Below are positions 15,184-21,469 of a stretch of DNA of 21,469 nt, piece after piece (the stretch's first letter is position 1; each line of letters opens with the position of its first letter). The DNA comes from CAZIVE01 sp964542435. Its GTDB lineage: Bacteria; Bacteroidota; Bacteroidia; Bacteroidales; Tannerellaceae. The stretch is from positions 1 through 21,469 of the forward strand of contig CAZIVE010000043.1 in assembly GCA_964542435.1 (NCBI GenBank), given 5' to 3'. A program made the translations under genes and the position numbers. Under the pieces are notes generated by a model. The model saw only the letters and a list, made by a program, of their open reading frames with translations. It was not told where the DNA came from and made no database searches.

Positions 15184-16050
15184 GTGTTTGAACACCTGTT
15201 TAATAAGATAAGGCTTCTTAGAAATAAACATAAGGAGCCTTATCTTTCTTTACATAGAATCATAGGCTTCTATCCTGAAAACATAAGCTATTACGAAGTA
15301 GCTTTTCTTCACCGTTCCTGCTCTGCAACAAATAGCGACGGAAAATGGATCAATAACGAAAGGATGGAGTTTCTCGGTGATGCGATTCTAGATGCCATCG
15401 TCGGTGATATCGTGTATCACAACTATCCTACCAAACATGAAGGATTTCTTACCAGCACCCGCTCTAAAATCGTTCAGCGCGAATCGCTCAACCGTTGCGC
15501 CGTCGAAATGGGACTGGACAAACTCCTTGTCTATTCATCGCATCTTTCCACGGCTCACAACAACTATATTTATGGCAACGCTCTCGAAGCGCTCGTTGCT
15601 GCCGTCTATCTCGACAAAGGATATGAGAAATGCTTTGCCTTCGTCCGCGACGTGATGATCAAGAAATACATCAAACTGGATTCGATAGCCCGAAAGGATT
15701 TCAACTTCAAGTCGATGCTGATCGAATGGTGCCAGAAGAACCGCCTCGACATCTCTTTCCCGCTCATCAAAAGCACCATGGACGAAGATGGAAGTCCGAT
15801 CTTTCATACCGGCATCAACCTCGTGGATGAACAGATCGCTACCGGCATGGGATATTCTAAAAAGGAATCCCAGCAGAATGCAGCCAAGGAAGCCATCAAA
15901 CTGCTGCGTGCCAACAGAGATCTGGAGGAACGACTCATCCAGAAACAACAGCAGAAAGAGGAGGAAGAAACCACGGAAAATCCGCTTCCCACTTCCGACG
16001 ATTCTTTAGACGAAGAGGCTTCCATCGAACCATCCGAAGCCGAATCTTGA
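15184..16050 (+). CDS. rnc: ribonuclease III
   Basis: Endonuclease of 288 residues cutting double-stranded RNA, needed for rRNA maturation and mRNA decay. The signature NNERMEFLGDAILDAIV (57-73) carries Glu59, Glu62 and Asp66. The second metal site is GNALEALVAAVYLD with Glu135, where the E. coli Asp114 position is Asn132. A double-stranded RNA-binding domain follows (about 173-246, ending SKKESQQNAAKEAIKLL). An acidic, Gln/Glu-rich tail of ~40 residues extends past the usual end. The start is GTG, 2 nt after the fabF stop; no in-frame ATG exists before the conserved core, so GTG is accepted. It is the last gene of the acpP operon. Confidence 0.94.
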   Translation: MFEHLFNKIRLLRNKHKEPYLSLHRIIGFYPENISYYEVAFLHRSCSATNSDGKWINNERMEFLGDAILDAIVGDIVYHNYPTKHEGFLTSTRSKIVQRESLNRCAVEMGLDKLLVYSSHLSTAHNNYIYGNALEALVAAVYLDKGYEKCFAFVRDVMIKKYIKLDSIARKDFNFKSMLIEWCQKNRLDISFPLIKSTMDEDGSPIFHTGINLVDEQIATGMGYSKKESQQNAAKEAIKLLRANRDLEERLIQKQQQKEEEETTENPLPTSDDSLDEEASIEPSEAES

Positions 16051-16091
16051 TTTCATCTCCTGTCTTTCATCCTTCTTTGCATCTATTTGTG

Positions 16092-16099
16092 TAGCTTTG
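16092..16099 (+). promoter_or_regulatory. -7 promoter element for the PHP gene
   Basis: TAGCTTTG is a perfect TAnnTTTG match. The predicted start near 16106 leaves a leader of only ~14 nt before the ATG at 16120. Its right half is part of the inverted repeat at 16095-16116. Confidence 0.5.
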
Positions 16100-16116
16100 T
16101 GTACTAAAACACAAAG
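16095..16116. repeat. perfect inverted repeat over the PHP promoter and leader
   Basis: CTTTGTGT and ACACAAAG are perfect 8-bp arms around ACTAAA. The repeat runs from the -7 box to 3 nt before the start codon, a position suited to a repressor operator. In the transcript only the 3' arm would be present, so an RNA hairpin is less likely than a DNA site. Confidence 0.55.
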
Positions 16117-16119
16117 TTG

Positions 16120-16992
16120 ATGAAACGTTATTCCGCCTTTTCTTCCCAAATACAATCGCATGCCGATCCTGACAACGACATCTATCAGCTTACACCTCTG
16201 GACCATTCGTTCGAACGCAGACGGATCGACATTCCGGATCTCGAAGATTACAAGACATGGAAATGTGATTTCCATATCCATACGGTTTTCTCCGACGGAA
16301 TGGTTTGGCCCAGCGCCCGCGTCTATGAAGCCTGGAAAGAGGGTTTGGATGTTGTGGCGATCACCGATCATATCGAGCAGCATCTGAATCAGCATTATCT
16401 GAAAGGCGATCTGAACGATGCCTACAAAATTGCGGAAGAATCGGCGGCCGATTGGGAGATAACCGTCATTCCCGGTGCTGAGATCACACGCGGCGAACCG
16501 TTCGGTCATCTGAGCACACTCTTCATCAACGATGCCAATCTCCTGAAAACCGACGATCCGTTGGTCGCTGTGGAACGCGCGAAGCAGCAGGGCGCCTTCA
16601 TCTCTTGGAATCATCCCGGNNNNNNNNNNNNNNNNNNNNNNNNNNNNNNNNNNNNNNNNNNNNNNNNNNNNNNNNNNNNNNNNNNNNNNNNNNNNNNNNN
16701 NNNNNNNNNNNNNNNNNNNTTCGACGGACTTCTTGCCGGAGCAGAGGAATGCCTCAGGAAGATAGTCGTCGCTTCGATGCGGATACATCCGAGCAACAGC
16801 TGGTGGTTCGAGATCAGCAACCTGAGCGACATTCCTTTTGAAATGCTGTACGGCGAGACTCATTACGTCATCCGACCGAAGACGACGCTGAAGATCGAAT
16901 CGTCGTCACACACGAAGATGGAGATAACAAACTGCTTCGCCCAAGACGGCCAATCCTTATCCATAGAAATGGAAGAATTCATAAAGATCTGA
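16120..16992 (+). CDS. PHP-domain phosphoesterase-like protein, interrupted by an assembly gap
   Basis: Metal-dependent hydrolase of the PHP (polymerase and histidinol phosphatase) family. ATG at 16120 is preferred to the in-frame TTG just before it. Metal-ligand motifs on the 5' side: DFHIHTVFSDG (His52, His54, Asp59), ITDHIE (Asp83, His84), PGAEIT (Glu121), FGHLS (His130), and WNHP (163-166) just before the gap. The 3' side (FDGLLAGAEECLRKI to the end) is the C-terminal beta-rich part of the same family. 100 N at 16620-16719 replace the stretch that should hold the last metal ligands (Ser-Asp-x-His region), so catalytic competence cannot be confirmed. The frame agrees across the gap, possibly by chance. 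No signal peptide is visible; the phosphorylated substrate is unknown. Confidence 0.8.
   Translation: MKRYSAFSSQIQSHADPDNDIYQLTPLDHSFERRRIDIPDLEDYKTWKCDFHIHTVFSDGMVWPSARVYEAWKEGLDVVAITDHIEQHLNQHYLKGDLNDAYKIAEESAADWEITVIPGAEITRGEPFGHLSTLFINDANLLKTDDPLVAVERAKQQGAFISWNHPXXXXXXXXXXXXXXXXXXXXXXXXXXXXXXXXXXFDGLLAGAEECLRKIVVASMRIHPSNSWWFEISNLSDIPFEMLYGETHYVIRPKTTLKIESSSHTKMEITNCFAQDGQSLSIEMEEFIKI
16620..16719. other. assembly gap of 100 N
   Basis: Exactly 100 undetermined bases, the conventional placeholder for a gap of unknown length. It lies inside the PHP gene. Homologous family proteins, as I recall them, have roughly 80 or more residues between WNHP and the segment resuming here, so the true gap is probably longer than 100 bases. 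Confidence 0.99.
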
Positions 16993-17008
16993 CGAGACAC
17001 GATTCAGA

Positions 17009-17027
17009 CGGCGAGCGGACCTCGCCG
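17009..17027. terminator. stem-loop between convergent PHP and DUF2461 genes
   Basis: CGGCGAG and CTCGCCG form a perfect 7-bp GC-rich stem with a 5-nt loop (CGGAC), midway between the two stop codons (16992 and 17033). No T run follows on either strand, so it is a possible bidirectional or Rho-assisted terminator rather than a canonical one. Confidence 0.55.
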
Positions 17028-17032
17028 ATTCA

Positions 17033-17710
17033 TCAGTCTTTGCCCAGATATTCGTCCACAGTGTAATTGAGAAAGCGGTTGAAAGGAACCATCTTCTCGA
17101 AGATTTCCGCTGTGCGTTCCATCCAGTCGTCCGAAGTCAGAAAAGAATCGGGAATCTCTTTATCCACACAATAATATTTGTACTTCAGATATTCAGCAGC
17201 TGGCGAATCCACAGGGAAACCATCGGGCACACGCTTCAGCTCCTTGCCGTCGGGTTCGCCGAAGGTGGCTTTGAAATCCGGCTCGCTGATGATGGCGGAG
17301 AACTCGTCGAAATGATCGAAGACATCCCGACGAAGCATCTTCAGCAGTTTCGGATCCGGTCCCCAAACGCCACCGGCCAGTTCGCTCCGTTCGGGACAGA
17401 TATGAAGATAATAACAGCCGTAGTCGCTGTTTCGTCCGCCATGAGGCGTGATGCAGGCGCCGAAATGATCCTTGTAAGGCGACTTGTCGTTTGAAAAACG
17501 GATATCGCGATAGATGCGGAAGAGACAATCCTTGGCTTCCAGGCCGACGACATCCTTGTCGAACAGCGAGACGCGCTCGATCAGTTGCTGCACCTCTTCT
17601 CCGAAACCCTTCCAGAGCGTGTCGAAACGCTTCTTGTTGTCATGAAACCATTCGCGGTTGTTATGTGTGATCAGCTCTCTCAGGAACTGCAGGATCTCTT
17701 CGTTCAACAT
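17033..17710 (-). CDS. DUF2461 family protein
   Basis: Cytoplasmic protein of 225 residues belonging to the DUF2461 (TIGR02453) family, whose function is not established. Recognised by the opening LRELITHNNREWFHDNKKRF, the conserved basic/aromatic block FRIYRDIRFSNDKSPYK (64-80) and GCYYLHICPERSELAGGVWG (98-117). The open frame extends seven codons further to a TTG at 17731, but the ATG at 17710 begins the conserved domain and is taken as the start. No signal peptide or membrane segment. It converges with the PHP gene and is divergent from the lipoprotein at 17893. No clear promoter box was found; TATGTTTC (17777-17784, minus) is one base off consensus. Confidence 0.85.
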   Translation of the reverse strand: MLNEEILQFLRELITHNNREWFHDNKKRFDTLWKGFGEEVQQLIERVSLFDKDVVGLEAKDCLFRIYRDIRFSNDKSPYKDHFGACITPHGGRNSDYGCYYLHICPERSELAGGVWGPDPKLLKMLRRDVFDHFDEFSAIISEPDFKATFGEPDGKELKRVPDGFPVDSPAAEYLKYKYYCVDKEIPDSFLTSDDWMERTAEIFEKMVPFNRFLNYTVDEYLGKD

Positions 17711-17804
17711 ATTATTGTTCTTATGGATCAATTTGAAAAATCAGGAAAATCGATTGCACGTACAATAAGACTTATGAAACATAGGATATGTAATTCAAAT
17801 AATC

Positions 17805-17812
17805 TATTTTTG
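17805..17812 (+). promoter_or_regulatory. -7 promoter element for the lipoprotein at 17893
   Basis: TATTTTTG matches TAnnTTTG perfectly. A start near 17819 gives an AT-rich leader of ~74 nt ending in AAATTAAACAAC before the ATG, with no Shine-Dalgarno site, as usual in Bacteroidetes. Confidence 0.55.
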
Positions 17813-17892
17813 TACAAAGAACTCCTAATGGGAATTAAACGAGGCAAAAATAGGAAAATATATCGATTAAAGATCTCCTTAAATTAAACAAC

Positions 17893-18324
17893 ATGAAAGA
17901 TTTAAAAATTTTCTTAGGCTTTTTCTTGGTTGCGTTTTTATCATTGACCTCTCTCTCTTCTTGTACAAAAGATGAAGGTGTTAAAAACAATTGTTACTTT
18001 ACGTTAGGTGTAACCGAAAATTCCAGTACGTACACCGACAAGACTCAGGCTGCTCAATTGGAGAAGTATGAGAGAGATGTATTCAATGCTTATATCTCAG
18101 CATTAGGTATGACATCTGAAAATAACACCGTTATGATTGCAGGTGACTATGCCACTGTCGCCGCAGCAATGAAAGCAAAGTTCGAATCGACAACATTGCC
18201 TGAAGCCCCAGTTTTCACTGAATGTAAATACTCATTCACCATGAGCCTTTCCGGGAACGATGTAAATAAAGATCAAAGCTCCAGCAATACGCCTATTGTT
18301 AGTAAAACTTTTACCAACAATTAG
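17893..18324 (+). CDS. unrecognised AT-rich lipoprotein
   Basis: A 143-residue protein with a clear lipoprotein signal (MKDLKIFLGFFLVAFLSLTSLSSC, Cys24) followed by TKDEG, whose Lys-Asp-Glu resembles the surface-export signal of Bacteroidetes lipoproteins. I do not recognise the mature domain. It contains a likely helical stretch (AAQLEKYERDVFNAYISALG, about 54-73), a second helix (YATVAAAMKAKFEST, 89-103) and a strand-like CKYSFTMSLSGND near the end, plus a Ser/Thr/Asn-rich tail. It has its own promoter. The gene and its upstream region are visibly more AT-rich than the genes on either side, which may indicate recent acquisition or weak codon selection. Confidence 0.75.
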   Translation: MKDLKIFLGFFLVAFLSLTSLSSCTKDEGVKNNCYFTLGVTENSSTYTDKTQAAQLEKYERDVFNAYISALGMTSENNTVMIAGDYATVAAAMKAKFESTTLPEAPVFTECKYSFTMSLSGNDVNKDQSSSNTPIVSKTFTNN

Positions 18325-18369
18325 CTAAAAAAGTGCGGTAGAATGCAGAATGTGCCATAACAATCCTCG

Positions 18370-18954
18370 TCACTTTCCCATCGCCTTATCCAGCTTGGCC
18401 TGTTTGGCGGCGTTCCAGTATTTGCAGTCGAGCTGGAAGAAGGTCGTTGTGTAGGGCATGGCCAGAGGCGTCTTGATGATGACCACCTGATACAGTTTGC
18501 CGGCTTCGTCGAGACTTTTGATCAGCTCCTCATGCGGTTTCGAGACCACACTGTCGCCGCAGATGCGGTTCATCTCCTTCTTCAGATTCTCTATTCCGGG
18601 AACATCGGCATCGGTAAGGAAGGTAAGCTCCTTGTCGCGATAGACATGGGCAAAGACGTGCGGCGCCTTGTCGATCTCATTCTTTACCTGTGCCAGCACC
18701 TTCTCATAAGGCTCGTCGGCATACAACGTGATGATTCCGCTTCCCGACTGCATCGGATAAGCCATGTCGGTGATCACAATCCAATTGCGATGGCCCAGAT
18801 AGGGCATTCTCTCGCTCAACTGCTCCTGCCATGTGGCGTTCTGTTCGTTTTTCATAATTTTGTCGTTCGATGTTTTTGGCGCGTCGTCTCCTACATGCAT
18901 GCATGAAAACAGGAGTGACGTTGCCAATGCGAAGATAAGGGATATTTTTTTCAT
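18370..18954 (-). CDS. lipoprotein related to RbsD/FucU sugar mutarotases
   Basis: A 194-residue protein with signal MKKISLIFALATSLLFSC (Cys18) and a ~30-residue polar linker. The mature part follows the RbsD/FucU plan: YLGHRNWIVITDMAYP (52-67) against the family's LGHxDxIVIADAxxP, giving His55 and Asp63; then KPHEELIKSLDEAGKLYQVV (139-158) with His141, and IIKTPLAMPYTTTFF (159-173) against VIRTGExxPYANVIL, with Tyr168 but Thr where the family usually has Asn. RbsD and FucU convert anomers or ring forms of ribose and fucose in the cytoplasm; a lipidated, exported version would act in the periplasm or on the surface. It begins 34 nt after the GH116 stop on the same strand, so the two are probably one operon. 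Family call is by eye; the sugar is unknown. Confidence 0.6.
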   Translation of the reverse strand: MKKISLIFALATSLLFSCMHVGDDAPKTSNDKIMKNEQNATWQEQLSERMPYLGHRNWIVITDMAYPMQSGSGIITLYADEPYEKVLAQVKNEIDKAPHVFAHVYRDKELTFLTDADVPGIENLKKEMNRICGDSVVSKPHEELIKSLDEAGKLYQVVIIKTPLAMPYTTTFFQLDCKYWNAAKQAKLDKAMGK

Positions 18955-18988
18955 CTCTTCTATATTTTTTGAATGTTGCTATCTATTC

Positions 18989-21469
18989 TCAGAGCTTGAA
19001 ACGTACGCTCTCGCCCTCCTTCAATGCAATCTTCTTTGCCACCGGACTTTTCTTTCCCGTCAAAGTCAATCTGTCCAGGTCGAGATGTCCGCCGAGAAGT
19101 GTCAGCGCAACCTCCGTTCCGCCCACTTCGCACACGCCGTATGCATAACCGTTGCTCCAGAAATAACGGCCGGGACGCGAGGTGAAGTTCATCGTCTTCT
19201 CCACGGCGGAATAGTGGAAGTCGCTCCAGGCAAGCAGCAAAGCCCAGCTGGCCATCGACCGTGCATAATGACGCCCGCATTCGGGTTCGTCGAAGGGACT
19301 GCGTTTGGCTCCGTCGAAGCGGTTGCGAATGGAGGTCACGCATTTCAGCGCGTCGCTCTCCATGCCTTCGTAGGCCATTTCCACGGCTGCGGAATATTCG
19401 AAGCCGGTCATCGTCTCTGCAAAATAGGGAAACGGCACCTTCAGACGCCCTTTGGGCCAGGACGCCATCAGCAGTCCGCTCTCATCGCCCATCACGTAGG
19501 AACGCATGTTGTTGAAATGACGGCTGAAGTCGGCTACGTAGTTGTATTTCATCACGCTCTGCATCGTCGTCTTCAGATGCTCGGGCGCAGCCAGATCGCC
19601 CAATCCGCAGATATGCGCCATATATTGCCCCACAAGCTGATCCACGAGACAGCCTTTCCACAGCTGATAGTCCGGGATCTTCACCTTCGGATCGCTCAGG
19701 TCGAGAAATGCGAACGTCTCCGGATCGGTGATCTTCTGCTCGTAATATTCTCCGTTGAAGAGGTTCGCATCCGTCCAGCGACGGCCGCTGACATACAGAT
19801 CGTGGCACTTCTTCTCAAACGGCTTGTCCTGCATCGCCTTCGACATCTCTTCGGCGGCTCGCAAGGCTCCAAGATACCAGAACTGCATCTGCGGATTCGG
19901 TCCGTAATAGCTCACGTCCATCGTGTTGGACTGCTCGCCTTCCATCACGCCGTCCTGATTGCCGTCCCAGCCCTTGCTGATCCAGGCGAAGGAGAGCACC
20001 TTCTTTACCTGAGGCCAGTTGTCTTTCAGAAAGGAAGGGTCGCCCGACAACTGCCATTCGCGATAGAACTTCATGATGCAGCCCATCTGACCGTCGGCAG
20101 CGGGCGACGAGGCTTTCGAAGCTTCCGAAAGCGGCAGGGCTGCTCGGAAATTCATCAGTCCGTTCGCCTTCGTGGCGTAGTTGAACTCCACGTCGCGCAT
20201 CGTCCGAGCCAACGCTCCGTAGAGAAACGGCGTGGCCACCTCGTAATTCCATACATGCGTACAGCTTCCTTCACACGATCCGAAACGGTCCATCACGCCT
20301 TCCCATCCCATCAGATGACCGTCGGCAATGCGGAACGCCGTCTGCGAACGCAGCGCGGAACTGTTGAACAACGCTGCCTCTTTGACCACTTCGGGATAAC
20401 TGCTGCCGAGAAGCGCACCGACGAAGCCGAGCGTCTTCTGCTCCAACTGCGGGATCTGTGGAAGTATCTTTTCTGCGGCTGTCCAGGCATCCGGGAAAGC
20501 TTTGCAGTAATAGTTGCCGACCACAGTGCGCGACCAGGCCTTGCGATTCGGGAACGACCAGGTCAGATAAAACGTGAAGCATTCCGTGGCGTGCGGCGCT
20601 ATCGTCTTCTTCACCGACAGAGAAGCCATCGGATCGTCTTCGCCCGATGACGGCTGCTCCGTCAACGCTCCGTCGTCGCTGAAGTCGTCCCAAAAGTTCA
20701 GCATGGCGTTGTTCCAGTCATCCGGCGTGGACGACGTGCGATGGGTGACGCCGGCAGCCGCTTCCGTCACCAGTGCCATCGTGCCCCAAGCCGGATCGTT
20801 GCGGTCCACGCTGTCGGAATAAAAATAGAGACCGCTGAACGACGGAGCTTCGCGAAAACGGTTCTGATTCTTACGCGCTCCAAGCGGAATGTAGTCGCCT
20901 TTCCAATCGATGCGATATTTGCTCCCGTCTTTCCCGATGAAGTTGCGCAGCGATCCGCAGACTGAAACCTCCATCGGCTGCGGCGTCTCGTTGGTCACCT
21001 CATACGAAAGAACGGCTACCGGCAGACCGCTGGCCTCAGCATCGCCCGGAATCATCGGGTTGAAGCCTTTGACCGTTACCTTCACCGGCAATCCGCTGTC
21101 GGAAAGATGTACCTGGCCGAAAGGATAGGCGGCGTCGAACGTCGCCGTGGAGAAACGCGGAAAGCCATGCTGATTGACAGGACGTCCTTCGTAGTGGTCA
21201 TATTCCTGCGGATATAACGGACCGGCCAGCAGCGTCGTCGTGGGCGCAGCTCCGGCCGACTGTACATGGATCGCGAAAAAAGGGGCATTGACGCCCGGCG
21301 TCACCGTGCTGTAATGCTTTCCGGGGATGTTCATGATCTCCCAGTCGCACAACTCGCCACGCCCGCTCAAAGAGACGGTTCCCGTGCCAATGCCTCCTAT
21401 CGGCAATGCAATCTGAAACAGATGAGCCGCATCGTAATGCTTCAGCACCGGCCATGCCGATGGTCTCCA
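18989..21469 (-). CDS. GH116 family glycoside hydrolase (GBA2-like), N-terminus outside the window
   Basis: At least 827 residues of a glycoside hydrolase family 116 protein. The frame is open to the right edge (WRPSAWPVLKHYDAAHLF), so the GTG at 21448 is not the start and any signal peptide lies outside. The N-terminal GH116N beta-sandwich begins ALPIGGIGTGTVSLSGRGEL; the (alpha/alpha)6 catalytic domain starts near residue 335 (numbering from 21448). CEGSCTHVWNYEVA (392-405) is typical. By alignment with GBA2, Glu503 in DGVMEGEQ is the likely nucleophile and Asp603 in CLVDQLVGQYM the likely acid/base. GH116 enzymes are retaining beta-glucosidases, beta-xylosidases or related activities; which applies here is not decidable. 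The gene is noticeably GC-rich. An RbsD/FucU-like lipoprotein follows after 34 nt. Confidence 0.92.
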   Translation of the reverse strand, partial: WRPSAWPVLKHYDAAHLFQIALPIGGIGTGTVSLSGRGELCDWEIMNIPGKHYSTVTPGVNAPFFAIHVQSAGAAPTTTLLAGPLYPQEYDHYEGRPVNQHGFPRFSTATFDAAYPFGQVHLSDSGLPVKVTVKGFNPMIPGDAEASGLPVAVLSYEVTNETPQPMEVSVCGSLRNFIGKDGSKYRIDWKGDYIPLGARKNQNRFREAPSFSGLYFYSDSVDRNDPAWGTMALVTEAAAGVTHRTSSTPDDWNNAMLNFWDDFSDDGALTEQPSSGEDDPMASLSVKKTIAPHATECFTFYLTWSFPNRKAWSRTVVGNYYCKAFPDAWTAAEKILPQIPQLEQKTLGFVGALLGSSYPEVVKEAALFNSSALRSQTAFRIADGHLMGWEGVMDRFGSCEGSCTHVWNYEVATPFLYGALARTMRDVEFNYATKANGLMNFRAALPLSEASKASSPAADGQMGCIMKFYREWQLSGDPSFLKDNWPQVKKVLSFAWISKGWDGNQDGVMEGEQSNTMDVSYYGPNPQMQFWYLGALRAAEEMSKAMQDKPFEKKCHDLYVSGRRWTDANLFNGEYYEQKITDPETFAFLDLSDPKVKIPDYQLWKGCLVDQLVGQYMAHICGLGDLAAPEHLKTTMQSVMKYNYVADFSRHFNNMRSYVMGDESGLLMASWPKGRLKVPFPYFAETMTGFEYSAAVEMAYEGMESDALKCVTSIRNRFDGAKRSPFDEPECGRHYARSMASWALLLAWSDFHYSAVEKTMNFTSRPGRYFWSNGYAYGVCEVGGTEVALTLLGGHLDLDRLTLTGKKSPVAKKIALKEGESVRFKL

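Noticed and set aside
17723..17887. Possible 54-residue basic peptide (starting MDQFEKSGKS) upstream of the lipoprotein
   Set aside because: It overlaps the DUF2461 leader and contains the lipoprotein promoter box; composition reflects AT-rich DNA and no ribosome-binding or conservation evidence is visible.
18833..20650. Plus-strand 605-codon open frame opposite GH116
   Set aside because: Long antisense frames arise from the high GC of the GH116 gene. The translation is His/Arg-rich and domainless, while the minus strand carries conserved GH116 motifs throughout.
21196..21448. GTG at 21448 as the start of the GH116 gene
   Set aside because: The frame continues upstream to the window edge with residues (Trp-Pro-Val before LKHYDAAHL) that fit the family, so the gene is truncated by the window.

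Overview
The window looks like a draft-genome contig from a member of the Bacteroidales, most likely a Prevotella-like gut or rumen anaerobe. The protein families point there: GH3-superfamily acyl ligase, KtrAB, lipoprotein serpins, transglutaminase-like lipoprotein, GH116, and the purN/acpP/fabF/rnc neighbourhood. So do many lipoprotein signal peptides, near-absence of Shine-Dalgarno sites, and several upstream matches to the Bacteroidetes -7 box TAnnTTTG. The species assignment is inference. A run of exactly 100 N (16620-16719) marks a scaffold join.

Layout. 1-368: C-terminal end of a MATE exporter. 551-2624: potassium uptake pair ktrB-ktrA. 2656-3063 (minus): small lipocalin-like lipoprotein. 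3195-5913 (minus): two tandem paralogous lipoprotein serpins, each with its own terminator. 5999-7513 (minus): GH3-family acyl-adenylating enzyme, divergent from a 6-phosphofructokinase (7663-8691). 8716-8984: an array of degenerate 41-bp repeats, each built from two small hairpins, followed by a strong terminator. 9081-11744 (minus): large lipoprotein with a transglutaminase domain, an inactive second copy of it and a thioredoxin-like end. 11831-12946: pdxB, convergent and overlapping by 6 nt with purN (12941-13510, minus). 13665-16050: acpP-fabF-rnc operon. 16120-16992: PHP-domain phosphoesterase broken by the N gap. 17033-17710 (minus): DUF2461 protein. 17893-18324: unrecognised AT-rich lipoprotein. 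18370-21469 (minus): GH116 glycosidase (5' end outside the window) followed by a lipoprotein related to the sugar mutarotases RbsD/FucU.

How the genes fit together. Much of the window is housekeeping (K+ uptake, glycolysis, vitamin B6, purine and fatty-acid synthesis, RNA processing). The envelope-directed genes are the accessory part: serpins that would inhibit proteases at the cell surface, the transglutaminase-like protein, small lipoproteins, and a GH116/RbsD-like pair that may link glycoside hydrolysis with conversion of the released sugar's anomers. The signals most worth a second look are the 41-bp double-hairpin array, the lipoprotein RbsD/FucU-like protein beside GH116, the divergent reactive loops of the two serpins, the active/inactive transglutaminase duplication, and several inverted repeats placed on or next to promoters.
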